In this document: piece by piece, positions 18,640-30,490 of the stretch
How positions within the stretch are numbered: the first letter of the stretch is position 1
How the letters are laid out: each line of letters starts with the position of its first letter
From: JACVRW01 sp963846505
GTDB lineage: Bacteria; Actinomycetota; Thermoleophilia; Solirubrobacterales; Thermoleophilaceae
Direction of reading: 5' to 3'
Length of the DNA: 64,000 bases
NCBI GenBank assembly: GCA_963846505.1
Contig: CAWJWD010000001.1
Coordinates: 1,077,815 to 1,141,814 of the forward strand
Program-made: the position numbers and the translations under genes
The notes under the pieces: model-generated
What the model saw: only the letters and a program-made list of their open reading frames with translations
Told to the model about the DNA's origin: nothing
The model's database searches: none

Positions 18640-19722
18640 CTAGCGGGTGAAGATGACCGAGTAGGTGGCGCCGTTGTTGTCGGTCTTCTCTTCGCCCGGC
18701 ACCGCCTCGACCTCGACCTCGACCGGCACGCTCTGCCCGGTCGGGGGTTGCTCGCCGAGCGGGATCGTGACCGTCTTGGTCTCGCCCGCGGCGATCTCGT
18801 CGAGCGGCTTCTCCAGGTTGATCGCGTCGTCCCCGGTCCCGACCTTGACGCTGACGTTGACGTCGGTCTCGGTGTTCTCGCCCTGGTTGGCGACCTGGAT
18901 CTCGAAGCTCGTGTCGTCGCTGAGCGTGACGGTGGAGGAGCCGCCCGGCGTGAGCGCCACCCCGCCGAGGCTGGTGGAGACGAGCCCGTTGCCGTGCAGG
19001 CCGGGGGCGGCCTCCTCGTCGGTCCCGCCGCCGCCCGCGCGCAGCGCGTCGACCTTCTCGGAGACGAAGCTCGGGTCGAGCCACTGGGTGTCGCGCAGGA
19101 AGACGCTCCGCGGCTGCTGCAAGGTCAGGTCGTTCTTCTCGATCGCATCGTTCAGCCGGGGGCTGAAGCGAGTCTCGAAGAGCACGTCGCTGGTGAGGAA
19201 GTTGCGCATCGCCAGGGCGACGTTGTCGGTGCCCTCGCGGCGCCCCTGGTCCCCGAGCGCCGCCCGCAGCTGGGTGGCGATCGAGGCGAGGCCGTCGCGG
19301 CGGAACTCGAGCACCTCGAGCAGGTAGTCCTGCGCGGACTTGACGTCGTCGGGCGTGTCGAGCGCCTCGGCGCGGTCGACCAGCTGCGCGGACTGCACGC
19401 GGAAGCCGTTGAGGGCGTTCTGGACGGTGACCGGGTCGCTGACGTCCGAGCGGCCGTTGAGCAGGTCGAACAACGCCCGGCTCTGCTGGTTGGACTCGTC
19501 GATCAGCGAGCTCGCGTCCGCGACGTAGTCGGTGATCGCGCGGTCGTTGCGGGCGCCGAGGCAGCCGCGCACGCCGAGTACGAGCACGATCAGCACGACC
19601 AGCCCGGCTCCCACAGCTACCGTACGACGGGCCATCAGCGTCTGACGGTCGGTCGATGGGCGCCGGGGCGACCGGTTGCGGGTGCGGCGTACTGGCTCGT
19701 CCGGTTCGTCGAGGAAGGACAA
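18640..19722 (-). CDS. Membrane-anchored protein with C-terminal CARDB-like domain
   Basis: A 360-residue conserved hypothetical protein. A short cytoplasmic basic region (DRQTLMARR) precedes one membrane helix (about residues 34-50). An alpha-helical extracellular domain follows (DYVADASSLIDESNQQSRAL onward). The C-terminal beta domain with SFEIQVANQGENTETDVNV and AAGETKTVTIPL is CARDB/Ig-like, a module often used for surface adhesion. I chose TTG at 19722 because AGGAG lies 4 bases upstream and the MSFLDEPDEP-like start is familiar from relatives; ATG at 19635 is the alternative. It is divergent from the kinase operon across 202 bases. Confidence 0.65.
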   Translation of the reverse strand: MSFLDEPDEPVRRTRNRSPRRPSTDRQTLMARRTVAVGAGLVVLIVLVLGVRGCLGARNDRAITDYVADASSLIDESNQQSRALFDLLNGRSDVSDPVTVQNALNGFRVQSAQLVDRAEALDTPDDVKSAQDYLLEVLEFRRDGLASIATQLRAALGDQGRREGTDNVALAMRNFLTSDVLFETRFSPRLNDAIEKNDLTLQQPRSVFLRDTQWLDPSFVSEKVDALRAGGGGTDEEAAPGLHGNGLVSTSLGGVALTPGGSSTVTLSDDTSFEIQVANQGENTETDVNVSVKVGTGDDAINLEKPLDEIAAGETKTVTIPLGEQPPTGQSVPVEVEVEAVPGEEKTDNNGATYSVIFTR

Positions 19723-19924
19723 ATCGCTCCTAGGCGGCTGCAGGCTTTCGCGGGCCTGGCACGCTTCGGGGTGGGAGTATGACTCTAGGGGCGGTTGGCA
19801 AAACCCGGCCGCCGGCAGGGAGCCGCCCCGGAGGCCCGAACACGAATCCGAGATGAAACCCCCTGCAACCCGTTCCGGGTCGTCCACGGACGATCCCCCG
19901 CGCAGCGAGCGCAGGGGAGATTCC
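19723..19924. other. Divergent promoter region of the CARDB gene and the kinase operon
   Basis: A 202-base gap with no gene I can support. A weak leftward promoter could be TTGCCA (19796-19801, reverse strand) with a -10 near 19774-19781 (CATACT or TACTCC). For the rightward kinase gene, AGGGGAGA at 19913-19920 is a good ribosome site for GTG 19925. The region in between is open on the plus strand, so a longer kinase N-terminus from ATG 19853 is possible. Confidence 0.35.
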
Positions 19925-22059
<2,135 letters not shown>

Positions 22060-22063
<4 letters not shown>

Positions 22064-22836
22064 GCGTCCTGCGCAACCTGGAGGCGAAGATCGGCGGTCT
22101 CGTCGAGGGCGCCTTCGGGCGAGCCTTCAAGACGAACGTGCAGCCGGTGGAGCTGGCGCACAAGCTCGCCAAGGAGATGGAGGAGAACCAGATGGTCTCC
22201 GTCTCGCGCGTCTACGTGCCGAACTTCTACCGCGTCTTCCTCTCCGAGGAGGACCGCGAGCAGTTCAGCTCCTACGAGCCGGCGCTGCGCAAGGAGCTGT
22301 CGGACTACCTGCTCGAGCACGCGCGCCAGGAGCGGCTCGCGCTCACGAGCCGGCCGCAGATCGAGTTCCACACCGACGACCGGCTGCAGCTGGGCGAGTT
22401 CGGCATCCAGGCGCAGCTGCTGGCGGAGGACGACGAGGAGGCCGAGGAGCAGGAGGGCGCCGGCCCGGCTCCGTCGGCCGGCGATTTCGGCCACACGATG
22501 GTCTACTCGCCCGACAGCGCCGTGCGACGGCTCGAGCCCGAGGGCGGCGTGGCCGCCCGTCGACAGCCGCTGCTGGTGGGGCAGGGCCGCCGCAGCGTGC
22601 TGAGCGGCAGCCGCGTCGTGCTCGGCCGCAGCCGGGACTGCGACGTCGTGGTCTCGGATCCCAACGTCTCGCGGCGCCACGCCGAGCTGCGGCGCGACGA
22701 ACAGGGCTGGACGGTCGCCGACCTCGGCTCGACCAACGGCATCAAGCTCAACGGCCGTCGGGTCGACCACGCGCCGCTGCGCGAGGGCGACCGGATCACG
22801 CTCGGCGTCACCGACCTGACCTTCGAGCTGGACTAG
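22060..22836 (+). CDS. fhaA: FhaA-like protein (DUF3662 plus FHA domain)
   Basis: A phosphothreonine-reading adaptor of the wall-growth kinase cluster. The N-terminal DUF3662 domain (about residues 1-125) includes IGGLVEGAFGRAFKTNVQPV and SRVYVPNFYRVFLS. An acidic linker follows, then the FHA domain (about 175-255) with LGRSRDCDVVVSDPNVSRRH and DLGSTNGIKLNGRRV. In mycobacteria FhaA binds PknB-phosphorylated partners, including MviN. 258 residues, shorter than mycobacterial FhaA because the linker is short. ATGA overlap with the kinase gene upstream. Confidence 0.93.
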
Positions 22837-22846
22837 GCGGCCGCCG

Positions 22847-23329
22847 ATGGACGAGCCGCTCGCGGTCGCGCTGAAGTTCGGCTTCATAGCCGTCCTGTAC
22901 CTGTTCCTCCTCTGGGTGGCGCGCAGCGCCATGCGCGATCTGCGCGGCTACGAGGCCGTGGAGGCGGCCGAGCCGGCCGCCCCGCCGAGCTCGCCGCGGC
23001 GGCGCGAGACCGCGCTGCCGGACCTGCGCGCCGGCGTCGCTCCGCGGCTGGAGGTGGTCGCGGCGATGGGGATGGAGCCGGGCACCGTGCTCGACATCGG
23101 CGCCGGCGCCACGATGGGGCGTGCGGACAGCGCGGAGATCCTCGTCGACGACCCGTTCGCGTCGTCGGCGCACGCGCACATCTTCCCTCGCGGGGAGTAC
23201 ATGTACCTCGAGGACATGGGCTCGACCAACGGGACCTACCTCAACGGCCGCCAGGTCAAGGCGGCAGAGCGGCTCAAGGTGGCGGACGTGATCCGCATCG
23301 GCGACAGCGAATACCGCTACGAGGAGTAG
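22847..23329 (+). CDS. fhaB: FhaB/FipA-like FHA-domain protein
   Basis: A 160-residue protein with an N-terminal membrane helix (KFGFIAVLYLFLLWVAR) and a C-terminal FHA domain (about residues 80-158). The latter carries MGRADSAEILVDDPFASSAH and DMGSTNGTYLNGRQV. It matches FhaB/FipA of actinobacterial division and wall clusters, which read kinase phosphorylation at the septum. It lies 10 bases after fhaA and 3 bases before pstP. Confidence 0.93.
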   Translation: MDEPLAVALKFGFIAVLYLFLLWVARSAMRDLRGYEAVEAAEPAAPPSSPRRRETALPDLRAGVAPRLEVVAAMGMEPGTVLDIGAGATMGRADSAEILVDDPFASSAHAHIFPRGEYMYLEDMGSTNGTYLNGRQVKAAERLKVADVIRIGDSEYRYEE

Positions 23330-23332
23330 GCG

Positions 23333-24685
23333 ATGGCCCTTCGCATCGCCGAGCAGGCCGGGCGCAGCGACGTCGGTCGTCAGCGCAGCGCCAACGAGGA
23401 CCAGCTCGTGCTGGCGCCGCCGTTCTTCGCGGTCGCGGACGGCATGGGCGGCGCGAAGGCGGGCGAGGTGGCGTCCGCGTTGGCGGCGAGCGTCTTCGAC
23501 GACGAGCGCGACGCCGGCGAGGCGGCGGAGGCGCAGCTGACGCGCATCGTGCGCGAGGCCAACCGGCGCATCTACGAGCGCGCGGTCGAGGACGAGTCCG
23601 TGCGCGGCATGGGCACGACGCTGACCGCCGCGAAGGTGCAGGACGACGAGGTCAGCCTCGGCCACGTCGGCGACAGCCGCGCCTACATCCTGCGCGACGG
23701 CGAGCTGCGCCAGCTCACCCGCGACCACTCGCTGGTGGCGGAGCTCGAACGCACCGGCCAGATCTCGCCCGAGGCGGCCGAGCACCATCCGCAGCGCTCG
23801 ATCATCACCCGCGCGCTCGGCCCGGAGCCGGACGTCGAGGTCGACACCTACACCGTGCCCGGCCGTGACGGCGACGTCTACCTGATCTGCTCCGACGGTC
23901 TCACCGGCATGCTCGCCGACGCCGACGTCGAGGCGATCGTGCGCGCCGCCGCCGCGCTCGACGTGGCCGCCGAGCAGCTCGTCGACGCCGCCAACCAGAG
24001 CGGTGGCAGAGACAACATCACCGTCGTCCTGTTCCGGCTCGAGGACGACGGCGGCGCCGCGGGCGACCCCGACACGCTCGGCGGGGAGGAGACGATCGCC
24101 GGTTCGCTGCACGCCGACGACGTGCGGGCGGCGGCCGAGCGGGCGGACACCGAGGCTCCTGCCGCAAGCGGGCGATCAGCCGCCGGCACGCCTGCGGGCC
24201 GCTTCGACCGCGGCGCGCGGAGCGGATCGGCGGAGCGTGCCGGAGGTGCTCGCACAGCCCTCGCCGAGCGCTTCGGCGACGCGCCGGCGGACGCCACGGT
24301 GGTGCGACCGCCGGGAGGCGACCCGCCACGCCCCGTCTCCCGCCGCGAGCGCCGGCGCCGTGGGCGTGCGCTGCTGAGCGGCCTCGTCGCGCTCGTCGCG
24401 GCGGCCGCAGTCGTCGCGGGTCTCTACGCCCTCAGCCGCCAGGTCTACTTCGTCGGCACCAACGACGCCGGCCTCGTGACGATCTACCGCGGCGTGCCGT
24501 ACGACCTGCCGTTCGGGCTCGAGCTCTACGAGGCGGAGTACGCCAGCGCGGTGCCCGCGCGCGCGATCCCCGCCAGCCGTCGCGGGCGCGTGCTCGACCA
24601 CGAGTGGCGCGGTCGCGAGGACGCCGAGGATCTCGTCCGCCAGCTCGAGCAGGGACAGCTCGACGCCGGTGGGTCCGCCGGCTGA
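23333..24685 (+). CDS. pstP: PP2C-family Ser/Thr phosphatase PstP
   Basis: Removes phosphate from PknA/PknB-type kinases and their substrates. The PP2C domain (about 1-235) carries all metal and catalytic motifs: SANEDQ, VADGMGG, GHVGDSRAYILRDG, LICSDGLTGML and GGRDNITVV. A polar linker leads to one membrane helix (about 343-365) and a roughly 85-residue extracellular tail. ATG at 23333; the stop overlaps the next start as TGATG. Confidence 0.95.
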   Translation: MALRIAEQAGRSDVGRQRSANEDQLVLAPPFFAVADGMGGAKAGEVASALAASVFDDERDAGEAAEAQLTRIVREANRRIYERAVEDESVRGMGTTLTAAKVQDDEVSLGHVGDSRAYILRDGELRQLTRDHSLVAELERTGQISPEAAEHHPQRSIITRALGPEPDVEVDTYTVPGRDGDVYLICSDGLTGMLADADVEAIVRAAAALDVAAEQLVDAANQSGGRDNITVVLFRLEDDGGAAGDPDTLGGEETIAGSLHADDVRAAAERADTEAPAASGRSAAGTPAGRFDRGARSGSAERAGGARTALAERFGDAPADATVVRPPGGDPPRPVSRRERRRRGRALLSGLVALVAAAAVVAGLYALSRQVYFVGTNDAGLVTIYRGVPYDLPFGLELYEAEYASAVPARAIPASRRGRVLDHEWRGREDAEDLVRQLEQGQLDAGGSAG

Positions 24686-26163
24686 TGTCGGCGCGCACCC
24701 GAGAGCTGTTCGGGCTCGTGCCCGTGTCGCTGCTGGTCGCCGCCGGCTTCGCCGCCGTGCTCTCGACGCGCAGCGACGACGTCAGCGACGCGACGCTCAC
24801 CTACGGCCTGGTCTTTCTCGGCCTGTGCGTGTTCGCGCACCTGTTCATCCGGGCGCGGCTGCCCGACGCCGACCCGTACATGTTCCCGCTGGCGGCGCTG
24901 CTGGCTGCGGTCGGCCTCGTCGAGATCTACCGCATCGATCCCGAGCTGGCGCGCGAGCAGGCGCAGTGGTTCGTGGTCGGGCTGGCGTTCTTCTGCGCCA
25001 CGATCGTCTTCCTGCGCGACATCCAGAAGCTCGAGCGCTACCGCTACCTGATCGCGCTGGGCTCGATCGCGCTGCTGATGGCGCCGCGCATCCCCGGCCT
25101 CGGCGGTCAGGTCAACGGCGCCTTCCTGGCGATCGAGCTGGGGCCGATCCAGTTCCAGCCGGCGGAGTTCGCGAAGCTCGGGATCATCATCTTCCTCGCC
25201 AGCTACCTGCGCGAGACCGGCGACATCCTCGTGCGTCCGCGGCTGCGCCCGCTGCCCTACCAGCGCCAGCTGCTGCTCTACGGCCTGCCGAGCGTCCTGG
25301 CGCTGCTGATCGTCCTGGTCGCCGACCTCTCGCCGGCGGGGATCGCGCTGCTGGTCGTGTTCGTCGCCTCGCTGGTGGCGGTGCTGCGCGAGCGCCCGTC
25401 GCCGAAGCACTTCGGCCCGCTGCTGCTGGTCTGGGGCCTGGCGATGCTGATGCTGATCTTCATCCGCGACCTCGGCAGCTCGCTGATGTTCTTCGGCGGC
25501 TTCCTCGGCTTGCTCTACGTCGCGACGGCGCGCCTGTCGCTGGTGGGCGTCGGCGCGACGATGTTCTTCGGCGGCGCGGTCTACTTCGCCAACCACCTCT
25601 CGCACGTGCACGACCGCGTGCTGATCTGGACCGACACCTTCTCCACCCACGAGGTGACCTGCCCGAGCACCGGCCAGGTGACGGAGTTCGTCAACTGCCA
25701 GGGCTACCAGATCGCCCAATCGCTCTACGCGCAGGCGGACGGCGGCTTGTTCGGCAAGGGCTTCGGCAACGCGCTGCTCGAGTCCCCGGCCGGGGGGACG
25801 CTGCTGCCGGCCCCGCACACCGACCTGATCTACGCGGTGATCGTCAACGAGGTCGGCCTGTTCGGCGCGGCCGGGCTGATCGCGGTCTACCTGCTGTTCG
25901 CCTACCGCGGCTTCAAGACCGCCGAGCTGGCGGGCGACGGCTTCTCGAAGCTGCTCGCCGCCGGCCTGACGACGGTCTTCGCGCTGCAGGTGTTCGTGAT
26001 CGTCGGCGGCGTCACGCGCGTGATCCCGCTGACCGGCGTGACGCTGCCGTTCGTCTCCTACGGCGGCAGCTCGATCCTCGCCAACATGGTCCTGCTGGCG
26101 CTGCTGATGATCGTCTCCGACCGTGCGCGCGCCGAGCGCATGCGCCGCGGAGGCCTGGTGTGA
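24685..26163 (+). CDS. rodA: FtsW/RodA/SpoVE-family peptidoglycan glycosyltransferase
   Basis: A SEDS-family glycosyltransferase polymerising lipid II, here of the RodA type by cluster position. About ten to twelve membrane helices span 492 residues. Conserved SEDS segments include QPAEFAKLG, ADLSPAGIALL, IRDLGSSLMFFGGF, GLFGKGFGN, PHTDLIYAVIVNEVGLFG and LPFVSYGGSS. The loop before QGYQIAQSLYAQADGGLFG, with two cysteines (EVTCPSTGQVTEFVNCQ), is longer than in model enzymes. The start overlaps pstP and the end overlaps pbpA. Confidence 0.95.
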   Translation: MSARTRELFGLVPVSLLVAAGFAAVLSTRSDDVSDATLTYGLVFLGLCVFAHLFIRARLPDADPYMFPLAALLAAVGLVEIYRIDPELAREQAQWFVVGLAFFCATIVFLRDIQKLERYRYLIALGSIALLMAPRIPGLGGQVNGAFLAIELGPIQFQPAEFAKLGIIIFLASYLRETGDILVRPRLRPLPYQRQLLLYGLPSVLALLIVLVADLSPAGIALLVVFVASLVAVLRERPSPKHFGPLLLVWGLAMLMLIFIRDLGSSLMFFGGFLGLLYVATARLSLVGVGATMFFGGAVYFANHLSHVHDRVLIWTDTFSTHEVTCPSTGQVTEFVNCQGYQIAQSLYAQADGGLFGKGFGNALLESPAGGTLLPAPHTDLIYAVIVNEVGLFGAAGLIAVYLLFAYRGFKTAELAGDGFSKLLAAGLTTVFALQVFVIVGGVTRVIPLTGVTLPFVSYGGSSILANMVLLALLMIVSDRARAERMRRGGLV

Positions 26164-27605
26164 ACCGCCAGATCGCACAGCTGTTCGGCCTCACCGTGGT
26201 CCTCTTCGGGCTGTTGGTGGCGTTCACGTCCTACTGGAGCGTGTTCGACGCCGAGGGCCTGGAGGCGAACTCCAGCAACCGCCGTCAGCTGATCGAGGAG
26301 CAGCAGGTTCCGCGGGGACTGATCCTCGCGCGCGACGGGCGCACGCAGCTCGCGCGCAGCGTGCCGCGCGGGCGCGGCGAGCGGCGGACGTACACGCGCA
26401 CCTACCCGGAGGGCAGCCTGTTCTCCCAGCCGATCGGCTACTCGTTCATCAGCAACGGCCGCCGCAGCCTCGAGCAGTCGCGCAACGACGCGCTCGCGGG
26501 CGAGGAGGACGAGTTCGAGTCGATCCTGTCCGGGCTGGAGAGCAAGCAGCGCGAGGGCCAGGACGTGGTCACGAACCTCGACGTGGGCGCGCAGCAGGCC
26601 GCCTACGCGGCGCTCGGCGGGCGCAAGGGCGCGGTGGTCGCGATCGAGCCGCAGACCGGCAAGGTGCGCGTGATGGCGTCCGATCCCTCCTACGACCCGA
26701 ATCAGATCCCGTCGAACTTCAGGGCGATCAACGGCGATCCGGACCAGCCGCTGCTCAACCGCACCACCCAGGAGCTGTACCCGCCGGGCTCGACGTTCAA
26801 GGTCGTGACCGCGACGGCGGCGCTGGACACCGGCAAGGTCAGCCCCGAGTCGATCATCGACGGTTCCTCGCCCAAGACCTTCAGCGGCGTGCCGCTGGCG
26901 AACTTCGGCGGCGAGAACTTCGGGCCGGTCTCCTTCACCGACGCGCTCACGAACTCCGTCAACACCGTCTTCGCCCAGGTCGGCGAGGACGTCGGGCGCG
27001 AGACGCTGGTCGAGTACATGGACCGCTACGGCTTCGGCGAGGACCCCAAGCTCGACTACCCGGACGACCAGATGATCCCGAGCGGGATCCGCAACAGCGA
27101 TGGCCGCTACGTTCGCGGCGACGACGGCTTCGACGTCGCGCGCGTCGCGATCGGCCAGGGCGGCGCCGAGGGCGAGGTCCAGGCGACCCCGATGCAGATG
27201 GCGCTCGTGGCGGCCACGGTCGCCAACGGCGGCGTGCTGATGAAGCCGCGCCTGACCGACCGCATCGTGCGCAAGGACGGTCGCGTGAGCGAGCGCGTCG
27301 AGCCCGACCGGCAGTCGCGCGTGATGAAGCCCGAGACCGCCGACCAGCTGACCGCGATGATGAGCCGCGTGGTCGAGGAGGGCACCGGTACCGCCGCCGC
27401 GCTCTCGGGGATCCAGGTGGCCGGCAAGACCGGCACCGCCGAGGTCGGCGCCAACCGCGAGCTGACCGACCCCTGGTTCATCGGCTTCGCGCCCGTCGAC
27501 GACCCGCAAGTGGCCGTCGCGGTCGTGCTCGAGCGCACCACCGGCCAGGGCGGTACCGTCGCTGCCCCGATCGCCAAGGCGGTCATGGAGAGCCTGCTGC
27601 AATGA
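26160..27605 (+). CDS. pbpA: Penicillin-binding protein PbpA (transpeptidase)
   Basis: A class B PBP that cross-links peptidoglycan with its SEDS partner. An N-terminal membrane anchor (about residues 6-25) is followed by the segment RGLILARDG. The transpeptidase domain carries PPGSTFKVVTA (active serine in SxxK), NSVN (SxN) and VAGKTGTAE (KTG). 481 residues, as in mycobacterial PbpA. GTG at 26160 overlaps the rodA stop, and its own stop forms ATGA with pknB. Confidence 0.95.
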   Translation: MNRQIAQLFGLTVVLFGLLVAFTSYWSVFDAEGLEANSSNRRQLIEEQQVPRGLILARDGRTQLARSVPRGRGERRTYTRTYPEGSLFSQPIGYSFISNGRRSLEQSRNDALAGEEDEFESILSGLESKQREGQDVVTNLDVGAQQAAYAALGGRKGAVVAIEPQTGKVRVMASDPSYDPNQIPSNFRAINGDPDQPLLNRTTQELYPPGSTFKVVTATAALDTGKVSPESIIDGSSPKTFSGVPLANFGGENFGPVSFTDALTNSVNTVFAQVGEDVGRETLVEYMDRYGFGEDPKLDYPDDQMIPSGIRNSDGRYVRGDDGFDVARVAIGQGGAEGEVQATPMQMALVAATVANGGVLMKPRLTDRIVRKDGRVSERVEPDRQSRVMKPETADQLTAMMSRVVEEGTGTAAALSGIQVAGKTGTAEVGANRELTDPWFIGFAPVDDPQVAVAVVLERTTGQGGTVAAPIAKAVMESLLQ

Positions 27606-29497
27606 CCGAAGTCGCCGACAACACCCTCGTCGACGGTCGCTACCGGGTCGCCGAGCGCATCGGCTCGGGCGGCATGGCCGACGTCTACCGCGCCGAGGAC
27701 ACGCACCTCGGGCGCGAGGTCGCGCTGAAGGTGCTGCACCGGCGCTTCGCGCAGGACCAGGAGTTCGTCGAGCGCTTCCGCCGCGAGGCGAAGTCCGCCG
27801 CCGGCCTGCAGCACCCGAACGTCGTCGGCGTCTACGACCGCGGCGAGCACGACGGCACCTACTACATCGCGATGGAGCACCTGCGCGGCCGCACGCTCAA
27901 GGACGTCGTCGCCAAGGAGGCGCCGCTGCCCGAGCAGCAGGTGGTGGACCTGGGGCTGCAGATCCTCGCCGCGGCCGCCTTCGCCCACCGCCACGGCGTC
28001 ATCCACCGGGACTTCAAGCCGCACAACGTGATCGTCGACGAGAACGGCCAGGCCAAGGTCACGGACTTCGGCATCGCCCGCGCGGGCGCCTCGGAGATGA
28101 CCGAGACCGGCTCGATCATGGGCACCGCCCAGTACCTCTCGCCCGAGCAGGCGCAGGGCCATGCCGTCACGCCGGCCTCCGACCTCTACTCGATCGGCGT
28201 GATGCTCTTCGAGCTGCTGGCGGGGCGGCTGCCGTTCGAGGGCGACAGCGCCGTCTCGGTCGCGCTCAAGCACCTGTCCGAGCCGCCGCCGCCGATCTCG
28301 ACGTTCCGGCCGGACGTGAGCCCGGCCTTGGAGGCGGTCGTGATGGCAGCGCTGGCCAAGGACCCCGCGCAGCGCTGGCAGTCAGCCGACGACTTCTCGA
28401 ACGCGCTCGTCGCGGCGCGCGAGCAGCTCGGGCAGGGCAACGGCGAGGTCCAGCACACGGCGGTGTTCGCACCGCTGCCGCCGCCCGACGCCGACCCGCC
28501 CGCCGACGAAGGGTCGCCGCAGGAGGAGAGGAAGCGGCGCTGGCCCTGGTTCACGCTCGGGCTGCTGACGCTGCTGCTCGCCGGCGTGCTGGCGTTCCTC
28601 GCCTTCAGCGGGCTGCTGTCGGAGGACGAGGTCGAGGTGCCGCGCGTGGTCGGCAAGCAGCTGCTGGAGGCGCGTGCCACGCTCGAGAAGCGCGGCTTCG
28701 AGGTTCAGGAGAGCCGCGTCCAGAGCGCCCAGCCGCTCGACCAGGTGATCGACCAGGACCCGAATCCGGCGGTCGAGGCCGAGAAGGGCTCGACGGTCAC
28801 GCTCGAGGTCTCGACCGGCCCCGGCACCGTGCGCGTGCCGGCGGTCGCGGGTCAGACCGAGAAGCAGGCGGTGCGCTCGCTCAACCGCGCCGGGCTCGCG
28901 GTGCTGATCGACAGCCAGAACTCCGACGAGGTCGAGGCCGGCCAGGCGATCCGCACCGTGCCGGGCGAGGGCGAGGACGTGCAGAAGGGCACGCGCGTGC
29001 GACTGCTCGTGAGCGAGGGACCCGAGCAGGTGAGCGTGCCCGACGTGACCGGACTCTCGAGCGACTCTGCGCAGCAGCAGCTGCGCGACGCGGGGTTGGA
29101 GGCGGCGGTGCGCGAGCAGGAGTCGGCCGACGTCGACGAGGGGGACGTCGTCAGCCAGGACCCGCCGGGCGGCACCGACGTCGACGAGGGCTCGACGGTG
29201 ACGATCGTCGTCTCGACCGGCGTCGAGCGGGTGCAGGTGCCGGACGTGACCGGCCTCGGCGCGCGGCTGGCGAGCTCGCAGCTGCGTCAGGCGGGACTGG
29301 TCGCGGTCGAGCGCACGCGCACGGTCACGGATCCCGCGCAGGACGGGATCGTGGTCGAGCAGCGACCCGCCGGCGGAGAGCTGGAGCGCGGGGACTCGGT
29401 CGTGCTGATCGTCGGCGAGCTGGCCGAGCAGCCGCCGGACGCGCCGGGCGAGCTGACGCCCGACCGGCCCTCGGACGGCACGGAGACGACGCCGTGA
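27602..29497 (+). CDS. pknB: Ser/Thr kinase PknB with four PASTA repeats
   Basis: A transmembrane kinase sensing peptidoglycan fragments or lipid II through PASTA domains. The kinase domain (about 13-270) has IGSGGMADVYRAED, VALKVLH, HRDFKPHNVIVD, DFGIARAG and LSPEQAQG. One membrane helix (about 315-337) separates it from four PASTA repeats to residue 612, each starting with a V-P-x-V type strand such as VPRVVGKQLLEARATLEKRG. A Pro/Asp/Glu-rich tail follows. 631 residues. Its coding region overlaps pbpA and ddl at its two ends. Confidence 0.96.
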   Translation: MTEVADNTLVDGRYRVAERIGSGGMADVYRAEDTHLGREVALKVLHRRFAQDQEFVERFRREAKSAAGLQHPNVVGVYDRGEHDGTYYIAMEHLRGRTLKDVVAKEAPLPEQQVVDLGLQILAAAAFAHRHGVIHRDFKPHNVIVDENGQAKVTDFGIARAGASEMTETGSIMGTAQYLSPEQAQGHAVTPASDLYSIGVMLFELLAGRLPFEGDSAVSVALKHLSEPPPPISTFRPDVSPALEAVVMAALAKDPAQRWQSADDFSNALVAAREQLGQGNGEVQHTAVFAPLPPPDADPPADEGSPQEERKRRWPWFTLGLLTLLLAGVLAFLAFSGLLSEDEVEVPRVVGKQLLEARATLEKRGFEVQESRVQSAQPLDQVIDQDPNPAVEAEKGSTVTLEVSTGPGTVRVPAVAGQTEKQAVRSLNRAGLAVLIDSQNSDEVEAGQAIRTVPGEGEDVQKGTRVRLLVSEGPEQVSVPDVTGLSSDSAQQQLRDAGLEAAVREQESADVDEGDVVSQDPPGGTDVDEGSTVTIVVSTGVERVQVPDVTGLGARLASSQLRQAGLVAVERTRTVTDPAQDGIVVEQRPAGGELERGDSVVLIVGELAEQPPDAPGELTPDRPSDGTETTP

Positions 29498-30477
29498 GCG
29501 TGCGCTCGCGGAAGGTCGCCGTCCTCGCCGGCGGCCGCTCCAGCGAGCACGACGTCTCGCTGTCCTCGGCCGCCTCGGTGCGCGCCGGGCTCGAGCGGGG
29601 TGGGCACGAGCCGATCGACGTGCGCATCGACGGCGAGGGTCGCTGGAGCACGGCCGGCCGGCCGCTGACGCTCGAGCCGAGCTGCGGGCTGTTGGGCGCC
29701 GACGTCGTGTTCCCCGTGCTGCACGGGCCCTACGGCGAGGACGGCATCGTGCAGGGCGTGCTCGAGGCGCTCGACGTGCCCTACGTCGGCTCCGGCGTGA
29801 TGGCCTCGGCGGTTGCGATGGACAAGGTCGTCGCCAAGGACCTGCTCGCCGCGCACGACGTGCCGCAGGTCGACTACGCCGCGGTGCGCCACGGGCAGCA
29901 GGTCGACCTCGAGCGGCTCGGGCTGCCGGTGTTCGTCAAGCCGGCGCGGCTGGGCTCGTCGGTCGGCATCTCGCGCGCGACCACCGCGGCCGAGCGCGAC
30001 GCGGCGCTCGAGACGGCCTTCGCGCACGATCGCCTGGTGATCGTCGAGGCGCTCGCGAACGGGATCGAGGTCGAGTGCTCGGTGCTGGGCGACGAGACGC
30101 CCGAGGCCTCGCAGCCGGGGGAGATCGTCGTCACCGCGCACGAGTCGGACTGGTACGACTACGAGGCCAAGTACGCGCCCGGCGGCATGGAGCTGCAGGT
30201 GCCCGCGCGGATCTCGGACGCGACGCGCGAGCGGGTGCGCGAGCTGGCGGTCGAGGCGTTCCAGCTGCTCGGGTGCAGCGGCATGGCACGGGCCGACTTC
30301 TTCGTCGACGGCGACCGGGTGCTCGTCAACGAGCTCAACACGATCCCGGGCTTCACCGCCACGAGCGTCTACGCGAAGCTCTGGGACGCCAGCGGCCTGC
30401 CGTACCCGCAGCTGCTCGACCGCCTGCTGACGCTGGCCGTGGAGCGGTACGAGCGCGAGCGCGCGTACCGGCACTAG
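29494..30477 (+). CDS. ddl: D-alanine--D-alanine ligase
   Basis: An ATP-grasp enzyme making the D-Ala-D-Ala terminus of peptidoglycan precursors. Motifs include GGRSSEHDVSLSSA, HGPYGEDGIVQG, VGSGVMASAVAMDK, FVKPARLGSSVGIS, MARADFFV and NELNTIPGFTATS. 327 residues. GTG at 29494 overlaps the pknB stop as GTGA. Placement as the last gene of a pknB/pbpA/rodA operon is unusual; ddl is generally elsewhere in actinobacteria. It converges with the next kinase gene with only 13 bases between. Confidence 0.95.
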   Translation: MSVRSRKVAVLAGGRSSEHDVSLSSAASVRAGLERGGHEPIDVRIDGEGRWSTAGRPLTLEPSCGLLGADVVFPVLHGPYGEDGIVQGVLEALDVPYVGSGVMASAVAMDKVVAKDLLAAHDVPQVDYAAVRHGQQVDLERLGLPVFVKPARLGSSVGISRATTAAERDAALETAFAHDRLVIVEALANGIEVECSVLGDETPEASQPGEIVVTAHESDWYDYEAKYAPGGMELQVPARISDATRERVRELAVEAFQLLGCSGMARADFFVDGDRVLVNELNTIPGFTATSVYAKLWDASGLPYPQLLDRLLTLAVERYERERAYRH

Positions 30478-30490
30478 CGCCGGTCGCGGG

